Assembly: GCA_905183005.1 (NCBI GenBank)
Contig: CAJJDO010000156.1
Span: 198,181-262,180 of the forward strand
From: Paramecium pentaurelia
Taxonomy: Eukaryota; Ciliophora; Oligohymenophorea; Peniculida; Parameciidae
Direction of reading: 5' to 3'
Length of the DNA stretch: 64,000 bases
The position numbers and the translations under genes were made by a program. The notes under the pieces are model-generated. The model did no database searches. It had not been told where the DNA came from and saw only the letters and a program-made list of their open reading frames with translations. Each line of letters begins with the position of its first letter. Positions within the stretch are counted from its first letter, which is position 1. Below, in pieces: positions 1 to 12,925 of the stretch.

Positions 1-2174
1 ATAAATTACCTTCTTGGTGTCATGGATCCAATAGCAGCTTATAAGAACATTAATTGAGAATTCAAAATTTCATCTGAATTTTCTCTTGGTAATTAATTTA
101 ATAAGAAATCAACATATTCTTCTGAACATATTTTACCATCTCTTACACTATCAAAAAGAGCTCTGTAAATCAAAGTTCTTGTAAGAACATCATTAACTGC
201 TTATAAATTTTAACTGAAATATTTAGTTGATTCTTAGTCAAGAAGTACTTTAACAAATGATTAATCTTCATAATTTAATAATATTGCTCTATATCCCTTA
301 CTACCATCATAAGTAATGACGTTTTCTTCAGTTGCTTTGAGTACAGCATCAATAGAATCAATACCATTATCATGGAATAATCCTATTTTAATTTTGTGAA
401 TTCTCAAAGTAGAGAATTAACTTAAAGCAGGTCTTTAATATATAGTTAATTTTGCTTAATGAGTTCTATCTGTTTAATCCCATTAAGGTTCAATTTCATT
501 CATACCAGCAGTTTCAATCCATTATTATTTCCATTATGATAATGTAAATTCTGGATTATCAAATTTCTCTTATAAATGATCAATTAAATCTTATAAAACA
601 GCATTCTTCCATCCAAATTTCCTAAAGTAATTTCCACATGCCTCTCCAAATTTAGCTGCTCCCATAATACACATTAATTATTTCATTACTGAAGCTCCTT
701 TAGAATATGTAATTCCATCAAATATATTTTCTGCTACTTCAGTATTAATAACATCACCAGCAATTGGATGTGTAGTTACCATTTAATCTTCTCTATATCC
801 CCATCCTTTTCTTTAATTGAACATAACAGGAATATTTGATAATTTGATTGATTCAATTTAAATATTTTCTAAACAAAAGTGAGAAATGAAATCTGCATAA
901 CTTTCATTTAACCATAAATCATTCCACCACTTCATTGTTACATAATCTCCAAACCAATGATGAGCCATTTCATGAGTAATTGTATTAGCAAATTATGTGT
1001 AACTAGTTGCTGGTTTCTTTTCTTTGAATACATAAAAATCATTAAATGTTACACATCCAGGATTTTCCATTGCACCCCAATTATATTCATTAACAAATAA
1101 AGAATCATATTTATTGAATTAATATTTGACTCCAAAGAAATCCTCATAAAATTTCATACTTTTCTTAGTGACTTCAAAAATAAAATCTTGAAGATTCATC
1201 ATATGTTCTTTTAAACTTTCTCTGCAATAAATAGTCTATGGAACATCACCTACTTCTCCTTAAAATTTAATTGACCAATATTCACCTGCTACTAAAGCAA
1301 ATAAATAAGTTGGTAATATTTTTGTCTCACCAAATACCCAAAAGTTGTATGAATCTGAATTCTCAAGATTTTAGAGTTGACTCTCTATAAATTCTTCAGG
1401 TTAATATGCCTTAATAATATTAGTAGCTTAAGCATAATTAAACTATCCATTTTGATCAGCATTTTCATTTGAAATAACTACCCATTCTTTAGGACATACT
1501 GCTGTGAATCTCAATTAAGCTTTCAAATCAGGTTGATCCATACAAGGGAAACTAATTTATTAAAATTCTTATACAATCTATTTGTGAAATAAGATTCACA
1601 TTAACTATATAAATATTATTTTCCATCTTTATCAATGAATCCATGTAATCCACATCCATCTTTAGCATAATTTTAATCAAATTATATATTCACTCTATTC
1701 TTTTAAGATGTACTCAAATATTCTTTAGGTACTTTGATAAATAATCCATTCCAATCCAAATTATTAATCTTATTTCCATTGACAACCAATTTCACAACTT
1801 TTTTACCTCTAAAATCAACATACAAATCTGTCAAAGTATGTTTTGCTTCAAAATCCAATGTTACTAAACCACTATATGATTCACCTACACATTATCATTA
1901 TTATATAAGTACCTCCTTTCAATAATAAATCCACTTTATATGAAATACTTCCTTATACAATTTGACCCCATCTTTAAATGGCTCCTGCTTAAGTTAAAAA
2001 TCGATTCTATTCAAACTCATTTTAAGAAACAGGTGGATTTTGAGTGACAATTAAGCTAGATTTTCTGGCTTTATCATATTAATGATAACCCAAAACAACA
2101 CCACTCAAACCCAATGCAACTATGATACCTATCTGGGCTGTCTTTGAATCTGCGAATTTCTTTAAAATTTACAT
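1..2174 (-). CDS. M1-family zinc aminopeptidase, membrane-anchored (3' end outside window)
   Basis: Removes N-terminal amino acids from peptides (aminopeptidase N / puromycin-sensitive type, family M1). Seen: the zinc motif HEMAHHWFG (complement of 948-974), with NES further on for the third ligand, and the exopeptidase motif GAMEN (complement of 1062-1076). Upstream is FFPCMDQPDLKA, the usual M1 N-domain signature. The N-terminus has a short cytosolic stretch and then a hydrophobic segment (IGIIVALGLSGVVLGY), so a type II signal anchor is likely. The frame runs only with TAA/TAG as Gln and after removal of two introns of 28 nt and 23 nt; the second restores the FFPCMDQ motif. About 700 residues are visible and the frame is still open at base 1, so the C-terminal domain is off the window. 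Family call is firm; substrate is unknown. Confidence 0.93.
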
Positions 2175-2638
2175 ATTTATTTTATATTTAAAAAGATATA
2201 TATTAACATGATAGCACTTATCAGAGTAAGGATGACGTATTTCTTCATAGAGAAGTATAAATATGTACATTTTCATCATAAATATTATTTTATATAATTG
2301 TTACCAATTAATAAATTTTTGCATTTAAAATAATATTCTATAATTCATTTAGAAACTTCTCTAATGATAACTTTTTTATTCCATTAAATATATTATGTTT
2401 CTAATATTATCAATTTAATTAAAAATAAATCTAATATATGATATATATGTATAAAACAAATATTATAAGTTGAATACAAAACAATCATTTTTTAATTCTA
2501 AAAAATAATATATATCTAAAATAATAAAATTCTTATTCTTTTAATACTCTATAAAGTTATTTATAATATGATTAATTAAAAATATGGCAATATCTTAATT
2601 GTGATGTAATTAGTTATATTATTTATTTTATATAAAAA
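2175..2638. other. Intergenic spacer between divergent genes
   Basis: About 460 nt of very AT-rich sequence between the divergent starts of the aminopeptidase (-) and the FKBP-like gene (+). It presumably contains both promoters. I see no RNA gene and no convincing open frame. Confidence 0.5.
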
Positions 2639-4362
2639 ATGCAATAATTTTATGATACAGATCTATAAAGTGAACATCCACCATCAGATGTTTTTAGTGA
2701 AAAGGATATTCCTAAGGAAAAATTACATAAACAAAAAATGCTTTACAAAAAAGAATTTATTCACATCAAAAAGGAAGTCAGATAAAGAGGTCTTAGCTAT
2801 GAAAAACCAGCATATTTTGATAAAGTAAAAATAGCAATGATTTAAATAACTGAAGAGGAATATAATAATGGAGATGAGAAATTAATTCTAGAAAATGCTA
2901 ACATAGTGGAATAACACATTTTATCTCCATAAAATGATAGATGGATTGATAAAGCATTATAGTCTATGAAAAAATAAGAGATTAGTATTTTTATTCAAGA
3001 ACATTTAAAGCATGATGAAAATTAAATGAAAATTTTGGATTATAAAGTGTATACTATAATAAAAATGATTGATTGGTAAATAATTGTTGATCTTTATTAA
3101 GATTAAACTTATTTAAAATATATTCAACAATTAGGCATAGGAGGAGATCGTTGTGAAATGCTTGATGAAATAATTTATGAAATAAAGATCTTTTAAGGAG
3201 ATAATTTATTATATACAGATTCTTAAGATGGTCCATCCCCTATTAAATTATTAAAGTCAAAAGTTGTGTATTAAATTTTAAAGACAATGAAAAATAAAGA
3301 AAATTCATTATGTTAAATAAAAAATGATTCTTATTTGTAAAATGAGAATTAAGAATTCCTATAATCATTAAATTATGATAAAGATATTTAAGTAGATTGG
3401 AAAATCTAAATAAATGTGAAAACCTTATTTAAAATTGAAGATTTATATGGTGATGGAATTTTAATAAAAATTACAATGTATAGAAGTAGAAACACAGCAA
3501 AACCTGATAAAGTTTCATTAATAGATTTTGATATGTGGATTTATTCGATGTCTACAGATCCATATCCAAAGAAAGAAAATCTTTTATATTCATCTACAGA
3601 TGAGGATCCAATCTATGATAGAATTGAAGCAAAAAAACATAATGATGAGGATGAAGAACCAAGTAAAGGTAGTTTATCATTATATATTGATGATCTAAAA
3701 GTATCTAAATTAATGAGACTAGCTCTATTAAGAATGAAAAAGAGGGAATTAAGTATAATTAAATGTTATGAAACAACGGATCTTATAAAAAATGGTATAG
3801 ATTATGAGGGAATGAAAGGAATGATTGAAAAGGAACTCATTTATGTGATATATGTTCATACATTTAGTGAGGGTAAGAATAACTTTAGTATGACAATTGA
3901 TGAAAAGATAGAATAAGCTATAAGGAAAAAATAAATAGGATTGAAATGGATTTCATAATAAAACTACAGAAAAGCTTTAAAAGTATTCAAAACAATTAAT
4001 GCCTATTTTGATTATGGGACATTTACTGAAGATGATAAAGAGAAAATGAGAGAAGTATCTAAATTATATCTAATTAGTTTCAAATATCATCATTACTGAA
4101 TTCTTCATTGTGTATGATGAAATTAAAGGAATGGAAAGACATGAGAATAGTATGTGAAAAACTATATAAATTAGATAGCAAAAATTAGAAAGTTATTTAT
4201 AGATATTGTTATGCTTTGATGAATCTTTATGAATATGAAGAAGCATTATAAATAATTACAGAAGAGAATGAAGATTTAATTAAACTTAAAAAGGAAATTA
4301 AATAGCTATATTCTTAATATAAAAATAAGGAGAAATAAATGTATTAGAAATGGTTATCTTGA
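2639..4362 (+). CDS. FKBP-like / TPR protein
   Basis: Predicted 566 aa after removal of one 23-nt intron (GTATCT..TTAG near 4056-4078). The N-terminal two thirds has segments that look like degenerate FKBP-type domains, e.g. a stretch around 3660-3780 with a hydrophobic strand, 'MKKRELSIIKCYE' and following acidic residues, resembling the 'MKxGE' region of FKBPs. The C-terminal part (from about 3950) resembles TPR helices: KALKVF, CMMKLKEWKDM, YALMNLYEYEEALQ. This layout matches FKBP4/5-type immunophilins, which use TPRs to bind Hsp90. Canonical FKBP active-site residues are not evident, so peptidyl-prolyl isomerase activity is doubtful. The ATG at 2639 is the first in a frame open to the TGA at 4360-4362. 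Gene is well supported; family call is moderate. Confidence 0.7.
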
Positions 4363-4558
4363 ATGTATATTATGACATTTATAAATATATTAATATTAAA
4401 CTGTTTAATCATTTATTTATATTATATTATATGATAGTTATTTTTAATTTATCTTATTATCTATTTATTTTAGGATTATATATACTGATTATTACCATTT
4501 AAATAAAATGTATAAGTTTAATTTTATCATTTAATTTTCAATTATAACTTAAACTAAA

Positions 4559-6379
4559 ATGGCTATGTAATTAGATTAAAACTAATTATCTGAAGCAATT
4601 TAGAAATTAGAATTATTTTTTAGTTGTAGATAATTAGATGATTTAGACACAATGAGTGTAAGTGATCCATACATAGTTCTATTTTAAAAAACTAATTAAA
4701 ATAATTGTAATCAAATTGTAGATAATTAATTAGGGAGTAAAATAGGATAAACAGAATTGATTTGGAATAATTTAAATCCAAATTTTGCAACATCAATTAT
4801 AATAGAGTATTATTTTGAAATTCATCAATATCTTAAATTAGAAGTACATCATTATGTTAATGAAAATCAATCAAAAGTAATTAGAAATATAAAAACTTAT
4901 AGATAATTGGAATTGCAGAAACTTCTCTTGCAGCCATAGCAGGAGCAAAAGATCAAATTTTAATGGCAGATCTGTTTAGTCTTTAAGGAAAAAAAAGTGG
5001 AAAAATTATTGTTAAGGCTGATTAAGTTAAACAATGTAATGATGATTTAGAAATCACTGTTTCTGGTTAAAATTTACCAGATACCAGAATTTGGTTTTGG
5101 CATGGTGCTTGTCCATTCTTAAGATTTTATAGATTAAGAAAAGATGATAGTAATCCAATTTTAGTTTATGAATCTGAATTCGTGAAGGACTCTTCAAATC
5201 CTACTTGGAAAACTATTAAATGTAAAGCATAAAAGCTTTGTAATGGAGATTATTAAATGCCAATAAAAGTAGAACTTTGGGATCATAGAACATCAGGTAA
5301 ACATCTATATCTTGGAGAAACTACATTCTTCATTGATGAATTGAGAGAATCATTTACATAGAATAAACCTTAAAAAAAAGAATTTAGAAATAAATAAAAA
5401 AATAATTCTCCAGCAGGTACAATAACTTTTGAAAAATTCAATCTTAAATCCAAATATACTTTTTTAGATTATTGTTAAGGAGGATAATAATTGAATTTAA
5501 TACTTGGTATTGATTTTACTGCTTCAAATGGTGATCCTAAAGAAAAAAACTCATTGCATTATATTTAATAAGATGAAAATTCTAGTTAATATTTATAAGC
5601 AATAACAAGTGTAGTTGAAATTTTAATAAATTATGATCATGACAAAAAAGTACCAGTATATGGTTTTGGGTGTCAACCATCATTCAATTTAATCAATACA
5701 AATGAAACATTACATCTCTTTCCTCTAAATGATAATCCAGAGGATCCAGAGTAAAATTGTATATATATTAATTTAGAGTATATGGATTAGATGGGATTGT
5801 ATAATGTTATAGAAATGCCATTTAACATATGTAATTAGATGGACCAACTTATTTCCATCCTGTAATATAAAAAGCAATGGAAATGGCTTTAGAAAGTAAA
5901 CTTAAAGGAAGCAAAAACTATTTGATATTAATGATATTAACAGATGGATAAACTGATGATTTATAAGCTTCAATAGATGATGTTATTGAGTCATCTCATT
6001 TACCATTATCAATAATCATTGTAGGAATAGGAAATGCAAATTTCAAAAAGATGGCCATACTCGATAATGATGACAATAGTATGGTTAATAGTAAAGGTTA
6101 AAAGGCTGTAAGAGATTTAGTTTAATTTGTTCCATTCAATCAATTTAAATATGATTCATCTCTATTATCAAGAGAAGTTTTGGCTGAATTACCTAATTAA
6201 TTGGTAGAATATATGGAACTAATGAAAATTCCTCCATAACCACCTAAATGTAAATAGGGTCTTTATTTAAATTAGATTAAAAAAATCAAATGCTATATTA
6301 ATAAACATAGTAAACCCAGTAGTAACCTGGATTCACAAATCAAAATTTTGTATAAGGATTTCCCTAGTAAGGTTTTTGA
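4559..6379 (+). CDS. Copine (C2-C2-vWA)
   Basis: Copines are Ca2+-dependent phospholipid-binding proteins with two C2 domains and a von Willebrand A-like domain. Predicted 580 aa after three 26-nt introns (4877-4902, 5751-5776, 6250-6275). C2A includes SVSDPYIVLF and the join IIGIAETSLAAI. C2B includes DSSNPTWKTIKCKAQ and VELWDHRTSGKHLYLGE. The copine core follows with LNLILGIDFTASNGDP (MIDAS-like DFTASN), VYGFGCQP, GPTYFHPVIQKAM and ILTDGQTDD. The Gln-rich tail after the last intron ends at TGA 6377-6379; without that intron the frame would run into the next gene. The 130-nt gap to the Rab gene on the same strand suggests compact packing. Confidence 0.93.
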
Positions 6380-6509
6380 AATAACTTTGTCAAACAAACA
6401 TAATTGTCTATCAGTTATCCTTAATAATGATAGATAATTTATATTAATATATGAATTCTTCTTAAAAAAAAAGATAGTTATATTAGTTATTTAATGTTTT
6501 AATAAAATA

Positions 6510-7346
6510 ATGTTATAAAATAATATTGATGAGAATGAAGCAAGTCTGTTATTCAAATTTATTTTAATTGGAGATGTTGGTATTTATAATACACTATATC
6601 TTTATAGCTGTTGGTAAGACATCACTGCTTAAGTAATTTGTTGAGAAGAGGTTTTGTGATGACTATAATTTGACTATTGGAGTTGAATTCAATATCAAAT
6701 ATATTTAAGTGAATGATCATGTCATTAAATTGCAGATGTGGGATACAGTAAAAAGATCCTTAATGAAAAGTCTGGACAAGAGAATTTCAAAAGTGTGACA
6801 CGTTTGTATTACAGAGCAGCAGCTGGAGCTATCATGGTTTTTGACATTACAAGACGAGAGACTTTTGAAAACATTCGTAATTGGCATCGTGAGGCTCTTG
6901 ACAATGGCAATAGTAGAATGAAATTTCTACTTATTGGCAATAAGACTGACCTTCAAAATCATAGAGAAGTAGAATCTTATGAAGCTGCCCAATATGCTAA
7001 AGAAAATGAATGTCTCTATACTGAATGTTCAGCTTTGTAAGGATCTAATGTGGAAAATGCATTCATGGAATTGGCACATCAAATTTATTAAATGGCCATG
7101 GAGGATCCAAATATAGTGAATGAATAATATGGTATCAAGTATGTAAACAATGCCAACAGTTCCATGTCAACAAGCAAAATTGTAAGTCAAAATGCGATGC
7201 CAAAGAAATAGTTATAAAAGGTATTCAAGTAACAGAACTAATAGATAAATAATCCAAATACAGAAGAATTTATTGAATATTATGGGGAATAGAATTAAAA
7301 CAATCAAAAAAAGGCTTAATGTAATAATTGTTGTGCAGATATATGA
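6510..7346 (+). CDS. Rab-family small GTPase (Rab2/4/14-like)
   Basis: Predicted 261 aa after two introns (6580-6607, 28 nt; 6748-6770, 23 nt). Removal of the first joins the P-loop GDVAVGKTS; removal of the second joins switch II WDTSGQE. Other G motifs are present: NKTD (guanine specificity) and ECSAL. The RabF-type stretch YYRAAAGAIMVFDITRRETF is closest in my judgement to the Rab2/Rab4/Rab14 group, regulators of endosome/Golgi membrane traffic. The C-terminal tail is long and Gln/Asn-rich and ends CNNCCADI, giving a double cysteine for geranylgeranylation though not at the extreme end. Rab identity is secure; subclass is tentative. Confidence 0.93.
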
Positions 7347-7441
7347 ATATACTAAAAAAAAGAATACTCATATATGCATATAGAAGATTTATTTATTTAT
7401 ATATATTTACAATAATATTTATATTAAACCTATACTCTCTG

Positions 7442-8181
7442 ATGATCAACGATAATAGAAACCCAGCATTCTTTTAACAACCAAATCAAAATCAATATAA
7501 TATCATACTACCCAATAGTAATTAACCAGTTATTGGTTAAAGATAAGCATATCCTATTTAACAAACAAACTAACCAATTATTTAACAGCCATTACAATTC
7601 TAACAATAATTTCCACTTCCACCTTAAGTTAATTATGTACCTTAAACTATATAATCAAAACCTAATGTTTTACCTACTGTCTATTAAGAGAAACCAACAC
7701 AAGTCATAAATATGGATGGTAACAATCTAAATTATTTCCAATAGAAATTGAAGCACCATGGAGATTAAAGTGTGCTACTTTAGAAAGATAAATTTTAGAA
7801 TTGCAAATTCAATTGAGAAAAGGACCAGGACCTACTGAACCAGATGCTATTGAAGTTATTGATGATACTAGATTAAGAGAATTAGAATCAAAGAAGGCTT
7901 AATTACAATAGATGATATAGGATAGAGATAGAGAGATTTCTGAATTGGAAAATCAAATTCATTAATAATAAGAATCAATTGAAATATAAATCTAAGAAAG
8001 AACAGTCCATTACTCAAATGAAATTGAAACTTGGTAGAAGAGATTCTAACAATTAGAAAGAGATTATTAATAATCATAAAGATAATTATAAGATTTATAA
8101 GAAGAATAAAAGAGATTAGAGAAATAAAATTAAGATGTTCATACATCTTAATAAAGAGTAGGATAAAGTAGAAATTATTGA
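7442..8181 (+). CDS. Q/P-rich N-terminus, coiled-coil C-terminus; unknown function
   Basis: Predicted 237 aa after a 26-nt intron (7719-7744). The first ~100 residues are rich in Gln, Pro and Asn and look disordered. After the intron comes a compact motif (IEAPWRLKCATLERQI) followed by a long predicted coiled coil dense in Glu, Gln, Arg and Leu with heptad spacing (e.g. RDREISELENQIHQQQ). It ends at TGA 8179-8181, 41 nt before the end of the convergent kinesin-like gene. I do not recognise a family; a cytoskeletal or basal-body scaffold is possible but not shown. Confidence 0.72.
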
Positions 8182-8222
8182 ATAATAATATATTGATATA
8201 TAAAAACATAAGTATATATAAA

Positions 8223-11137
8223 TCAAATAACATCATCATCCTCATGATCTATTAATCTTTAAGATCTATAAGATTAATTTTGACTTAACAATTTGTTACT
8301 ATATCTACTTTAACGTAATGATGTATTTCTCATTTCAGAATGTTTCTCAACAATCATTTCTTTCATATTTTAGTTTAACTATTTAACTTAATTACTTAAA
8401 TCCTTATTCTCTTTTCTTAATTTTACTATTCTCTTTTCTAAGACTATATCATTTCCATCCATTTATTCTAATTAATTCTTTAAATTCTGATTTTCTAATT
8501 ATAGTGATTTCTTTTCATGTTATAATGAATTAATTTAAGCAGTTAATTTATTGAACTTTGATTCTAAATCATCTAATTATTTATCACTAAGTTCAACTAC
8601 TTTTTCAATCATAAACTCATTTTTTTTTGCCTCAGATTATTTATCATCCAATAATTATTTTAATTTCTAATTCTCTTATAAAATACGATCATATTCAATA
8701 TTAGTTTATTCCAATTATTATATTGCATTGTTTAATTATAGTGATAATTATTTAATCTAAAAATATCTAATAATTATATTACCTCATAATCTGTTTATTT
8801 TAATTAATTATTTAACTAATAATTTTGTTATCTAATTTTTTCTTATTCATATGCATCATATGAACCTCCAATTCTTTCTGTAGTTTCACTATGCACTCTA
8901 CCCAATTATGTCTCTAATTGTTTTGAGATACCATATAATTAATCATTTTCTGTCTCTAATTTAACTCTTTCAATCTTCATCTGTCCATTCTCTTATTCAA
9001 ATTATTTCAATTGAGTTTTATATTTCTTTAATTTCTCCTTATATTTTTATAAATATTTTTCCTTATCTTATTTTAATTATTGGTTTTCTGTTTCCAATTT
9101 AACCTTTAATCTAGTAAATCTCTATTCAATTTAATTTATATCTCTAATAGCCTCTTCTTATTTTAATTTGTGATTATTTACAGTTTCACATAATTCCTTA
9201 TTCTTTTATTTCTCTTCTTCAATTCTCTTGGATTATTCTTCAATCACTTTGTTTAATGTTTTAGTATTTTCATCATTGGCCTACAATTATTAATCTCTAT
9301 TCTTAATCTCTATAGCAAAATAATTTAATTCTTAATATAATTATTTATTGCGTTCTTATTCTTACTAGATTAAATTTATAAATTCATCTTCTCTCTTTTC
9401 ATAATGTTTCATATTTTTTAATTCTTGTTCTTTAATCTTTTCAATATCATTTTCTAAAACTCGTATTTTTTATTTTTATAATTAGGATTCCTCATTACCA
9501 TATCTCAATTATTGATTCAATTATGCTAATGCTTCATTCAATTCTTCTTGATTTTATTCATAAATGTTCTCTTTTTATTTTGCTTAAGTAAATAACTAAT
9601 GTTCTGCTTCCATCTTCTTTTTATTATCATCCATATGTTATTCCAATTATTAAATTAAAAGATCTCTCTATCTTATTGAATCTTCTTATTAATAAGCCTT
9701 GTTCTGCAATCGTGAATTCTCTTCATATAGATTCTTTAATTCCTTTTCAAACCTTTAGACTCTAATATATTAATCTAGAATTACTTATAATCCTCCATTA
9801 CTTCCTTTTCTTTCAAAAGATCTTTAAGTTCTTAGAATTACTTAGAGAAATTGGCTTCTTGTCTACTAGGTTATCTCTCCATTATTGTACTGTTCATTTT
9901 GGATTAATGTAAAACTGTTTAATCTAATCCAGGTTTTATGTTTTGATCAGATCCAAATCTCATGATTTAATCAGATACACCTGGCTTCACAATTCTAGAT
10001 GGCTAATCAAATTTTTCATCAATAGATTCCTTTGATCCAAATTATTAAATTAAATTGTCTCTTCCCAACTAAGATTTTGATTTAATTGATTGATTATCCA
10101 ACTATGATAAAGCTATTCTTTATGTTGAAGGCTTTATTGTTTATCTCAAATCTTCTGCAAACTATAAAGTCATGTAAGCAGTGATATGGTCTTATTATAC
10201 TTATGAAACACAAAATAAAACAGTTATATTATTGAATTTAGTTTCTCTCAAAGAAAGATATAATTACAATAAAGATTTGCTTTCCAACTCTTTTTCTTAA
10301 AAATCTTGTAAAGATACAAGTAATTATTTCAATTTTGCTTGAAAATCTTTAGCTTCTTAGGTAACTCTTCTCAAATCATTGAAGAGAATTAAATGTAATT
10401 AAGCTACTTCTTGTTTATCCTACTCAATTAAATATTTGACAAAAATATGATTGTTTTTTGTATCAGGATGCTCTTTAACATATTATTTATATTAGAATAA
10501 ACTTTAATTAAGCATTTTTTTGAATTCACTTGCACTCTTAACTTATGAAAATTTGACAGTTTAACTTCTAGATGACCCAATCAAATCAATAACCTCAATG
10601 TTATTTACCAAAGATATAGAGATGTTTAATTTTCCTTTTCCTCTTAATTATTTTGAACTCTCTATTAAATTGAATATGTTTTCTACTATCATAACAGCTA
10701 AACCCTTCTCTTAACCTCTTTCTTCACCTTTGAGAGTGTATTTCTTGCCACTTTTAGGTCCTCCAACTATAAGAAATAAACCTGATTAACCAGTTATCAA
10801 ATTGTTAACTTTAGTTGCCATCACTTAATCATAAACCAATTATTGATTAGCCTTTTCTCCAAATACCTAATCAAATTAAAAGAGATCAGAATTCTCAATA
10901 ATAGATTATCTTTGTTTCATAATGTCTGAATCATTCTTTAAATACTCAAAGATTATCTTTTGTGAAATTGCATTACGTGAACTTACAACAATTGTCTAGG
11001 GTGCTTATCATGGTGTATAATATACATTCATTAGATAATGCACCAGCAAAGATATTGGTACGTACATCCTTTTTTGAATTAACAGTACTTGAAGATGTAT
11101 TATTTGGTTAAGGTCTTAAACGGCATACTAATTTCAT
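8223..11137 (-). CDS. Kinesin-like protein with degenerate motor domain and long coiled coil
   Basis: Predicted about 947 aa after removal of three introns (22 nt at 11004-11025, 23 nt near 9763-9785, 26 nt near 8755-8781). The N-terminus MKLVCRLRP matches a kinesin first strand. 'FDQVFGEKANQQLVYDQV' matches the conserved kinesin F-DxVF...Q..VY segment, and YMTLQFAEDLRQ matches the end of the motor. However, the P-loop GQTGSGKT is GPKSGKKYT here, switch I (SSRSH) is not recognisable, and switch II (LVDLAGSE) is replaced by LILFNDL. So the fold is probably kept but nucleotide hydrolysis is doubtful. The remaining ~600 residues are a long coiled coil. It may act as a non-motile microtubule-associated or regulatory partner (inference). 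Confidence 0.85.
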
Positions 11138-11357
11138 TGATTGTTAAAATGATAAATTTAAATTTTTTTATCAACCATATTTTTATTTATTTTAACATAA
11201 AATTCAATATTATAATGTAGTTTATATTTTTCTTGTACATTCAAATATGTTTTAGTTATTGAATTAACCAAATTTAAATATGAATTATTAATCAATTCTG
11301 TCTTTTAAAAATTTTAAGATTATTCATTAAATACATAAAATAAAAATCAAAATTTGA

Positions 11358-12925
11358 TCAAGCAACTAACAGAAGTTTTATTGCTTCATCTAAACTTGCA
11401 CATTATCGTATTTTATTTAAGAGAAATGTCTTTACATTAATCTCTCTAACATCATTAATTTATAACAAAATTTTTAAGTAATCTATAACACCTAACAATT
11501 CCTTTAAAATAATTAATTTGATTACAATATCCTTTGTATTATCAATATATGGTATAATTGGTATACCATTTTCAATTTAGAAAGCATAAGAATAAGCAGC
11601 ATTATCGATCAAAACTATATCTTTTAAATCTCTATTTATTATTCGTAAATCCTTAACATAGATTCCTTATGAAGTTTATATGCAATTCTCTCTATAAAGT
11701 CGGTGAGATACCCATTTCCGAGATGGATCAAGCTTGTCAATTATTTGATCAGCGTATAATTAATGAGAAGCTGTAAATATAATAATTTCAAAATGCTTTG
11801 AGCATTCTTATAAAAATTACTATGCAAATGGTCTAACACTTATCCCTGCCTAATTAATATATTTAAGCATACTTCATGAACTTATCCATTTGGCATTTAG
11901 ATCGGTATTTTAAAATCATATTTCATTTATTATTATTCATTACAATGCATCAAAGTTTCATCTAAATCTAAAACAAGAGTTTTCTAATTTTCTATTGAAT
12001 TTAATTTATTTTTTACTCATTTTTTATAACTGTAGCATTTTTGCCTCTAATTTATTCTAATCTGGTTATTACATTTATTTGCTTAATTACAAACTATGAA
12101 ATTGCTGAACAAAATGATTTATATACATTTAAGCATATAATCCTTCTAAGTTTAATCCTTTTAAATAATTTCTTAAATTATCCATATAATATATTCCCAA
12201 ATTTATCTAATTAAATTAATTAAATTGAGATTCCTCAGAAACCTAAGACTCCTCTTATAACCATTCAAATGACTCAGTTCTCTTTACTCTTAATGCTTTC
12301 AATTCTCGATTGAACTCATATACTTGGCATTAAGAATCACCATCTTATTATTAATGATAATTGGCCTTTCTTAATTTATTTGCTCTTTGTGATGTCTTCA
12401 ATATATCTTATGATTCTTTTTATTTCAATTAACTATTATTAAGTGAAGCGTCTTTAATAACTCTTCTTGTTGGTTAGTTTTTAGAAGTTCCTGAGTTACT
12501 AAAGAAAGAATACTTCAAACCACTATATTATTTTATCGGTGATTAACATTCTATTTCCATATTTTCTTCTTATTTTTGTTAAATCATCAGATTAGGACTC
12601 TTAGCTAATTATCAATAATTTCCACATACCTCTGATTCAAAATTACTCCTTCCACTTTTATTAGACATTTTTGATGTATCTCTATTTGGTAATAATAGCT
12701 TTTCTAATGATTTTTAACACTCTTACATTAATAAGGATTTACTAATCCAAGACAATCTTTTGGTGTGCTCCTTCCTTTTCTTTAGAAGCTGCTCTCTTAT
12801 GTCATTTAATTGATATTTGGGGAATTTGTGTAGATTTTAGGAGGTGATGGTTTACGACTGCTACCCAATATATTGTCCTTTGAAATATCATTAGAATGGA
12901 ACTTAGAACTTCGTCTTGATCTCAT
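11358..12925 (-). CDS. FCP1/SCP-like (NIF-domain, HAD) phosphatase
   Basis: Predicted 495 aa. The catalytic motif KTLVLDLDETLMHC (complement of about 11947-11988) is the DxDxT signature of FCP1/SCP CTD phosphatases (HAD superfamily); the first Asp forms the phospho-intermediate. Downstream: RPFAQQFL, IIIFTASHQLYADQIID, WVSHRLYRENC, YVKDLRI and IVLIDNAAYS, the usual order of this domain. About 250 N-terminal residues are basic/Ser/Gln-rich and unrecognised. Introns of 25 nt and 23 nt near the catalytic domain are clear. A 32-nt intron just after the start (GTTCTA..AAAG) is inferred because it restores the frame, so the extreme N-terminus is uncertain. Likely acts on phosphoserine/threonine in nuclear or signalling proteins. 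Confidence 0.9.

Noticed and set aside
1734..1925. 63-aa plus-strand open frame
   Set aside because: Antisense to the N-terminal part of the M1 aminopeptidase.
4559..6379. Copine extended through TAA/TAG-rich sequence into the Rab gene
   Set aside because: Without the 26-nt intron at 6250-6275 the frame has no TGA before the Rab gene; removing it gives a natural Gln-rich tail and a TGA at 6377-6379.
7868..8245. 125-aa minus-strand open frame
   Set aside because: It is the antisense of the coiled-coil exon; long antisense frames are common where TAA/TAG-rich coding DNA is read backwards.
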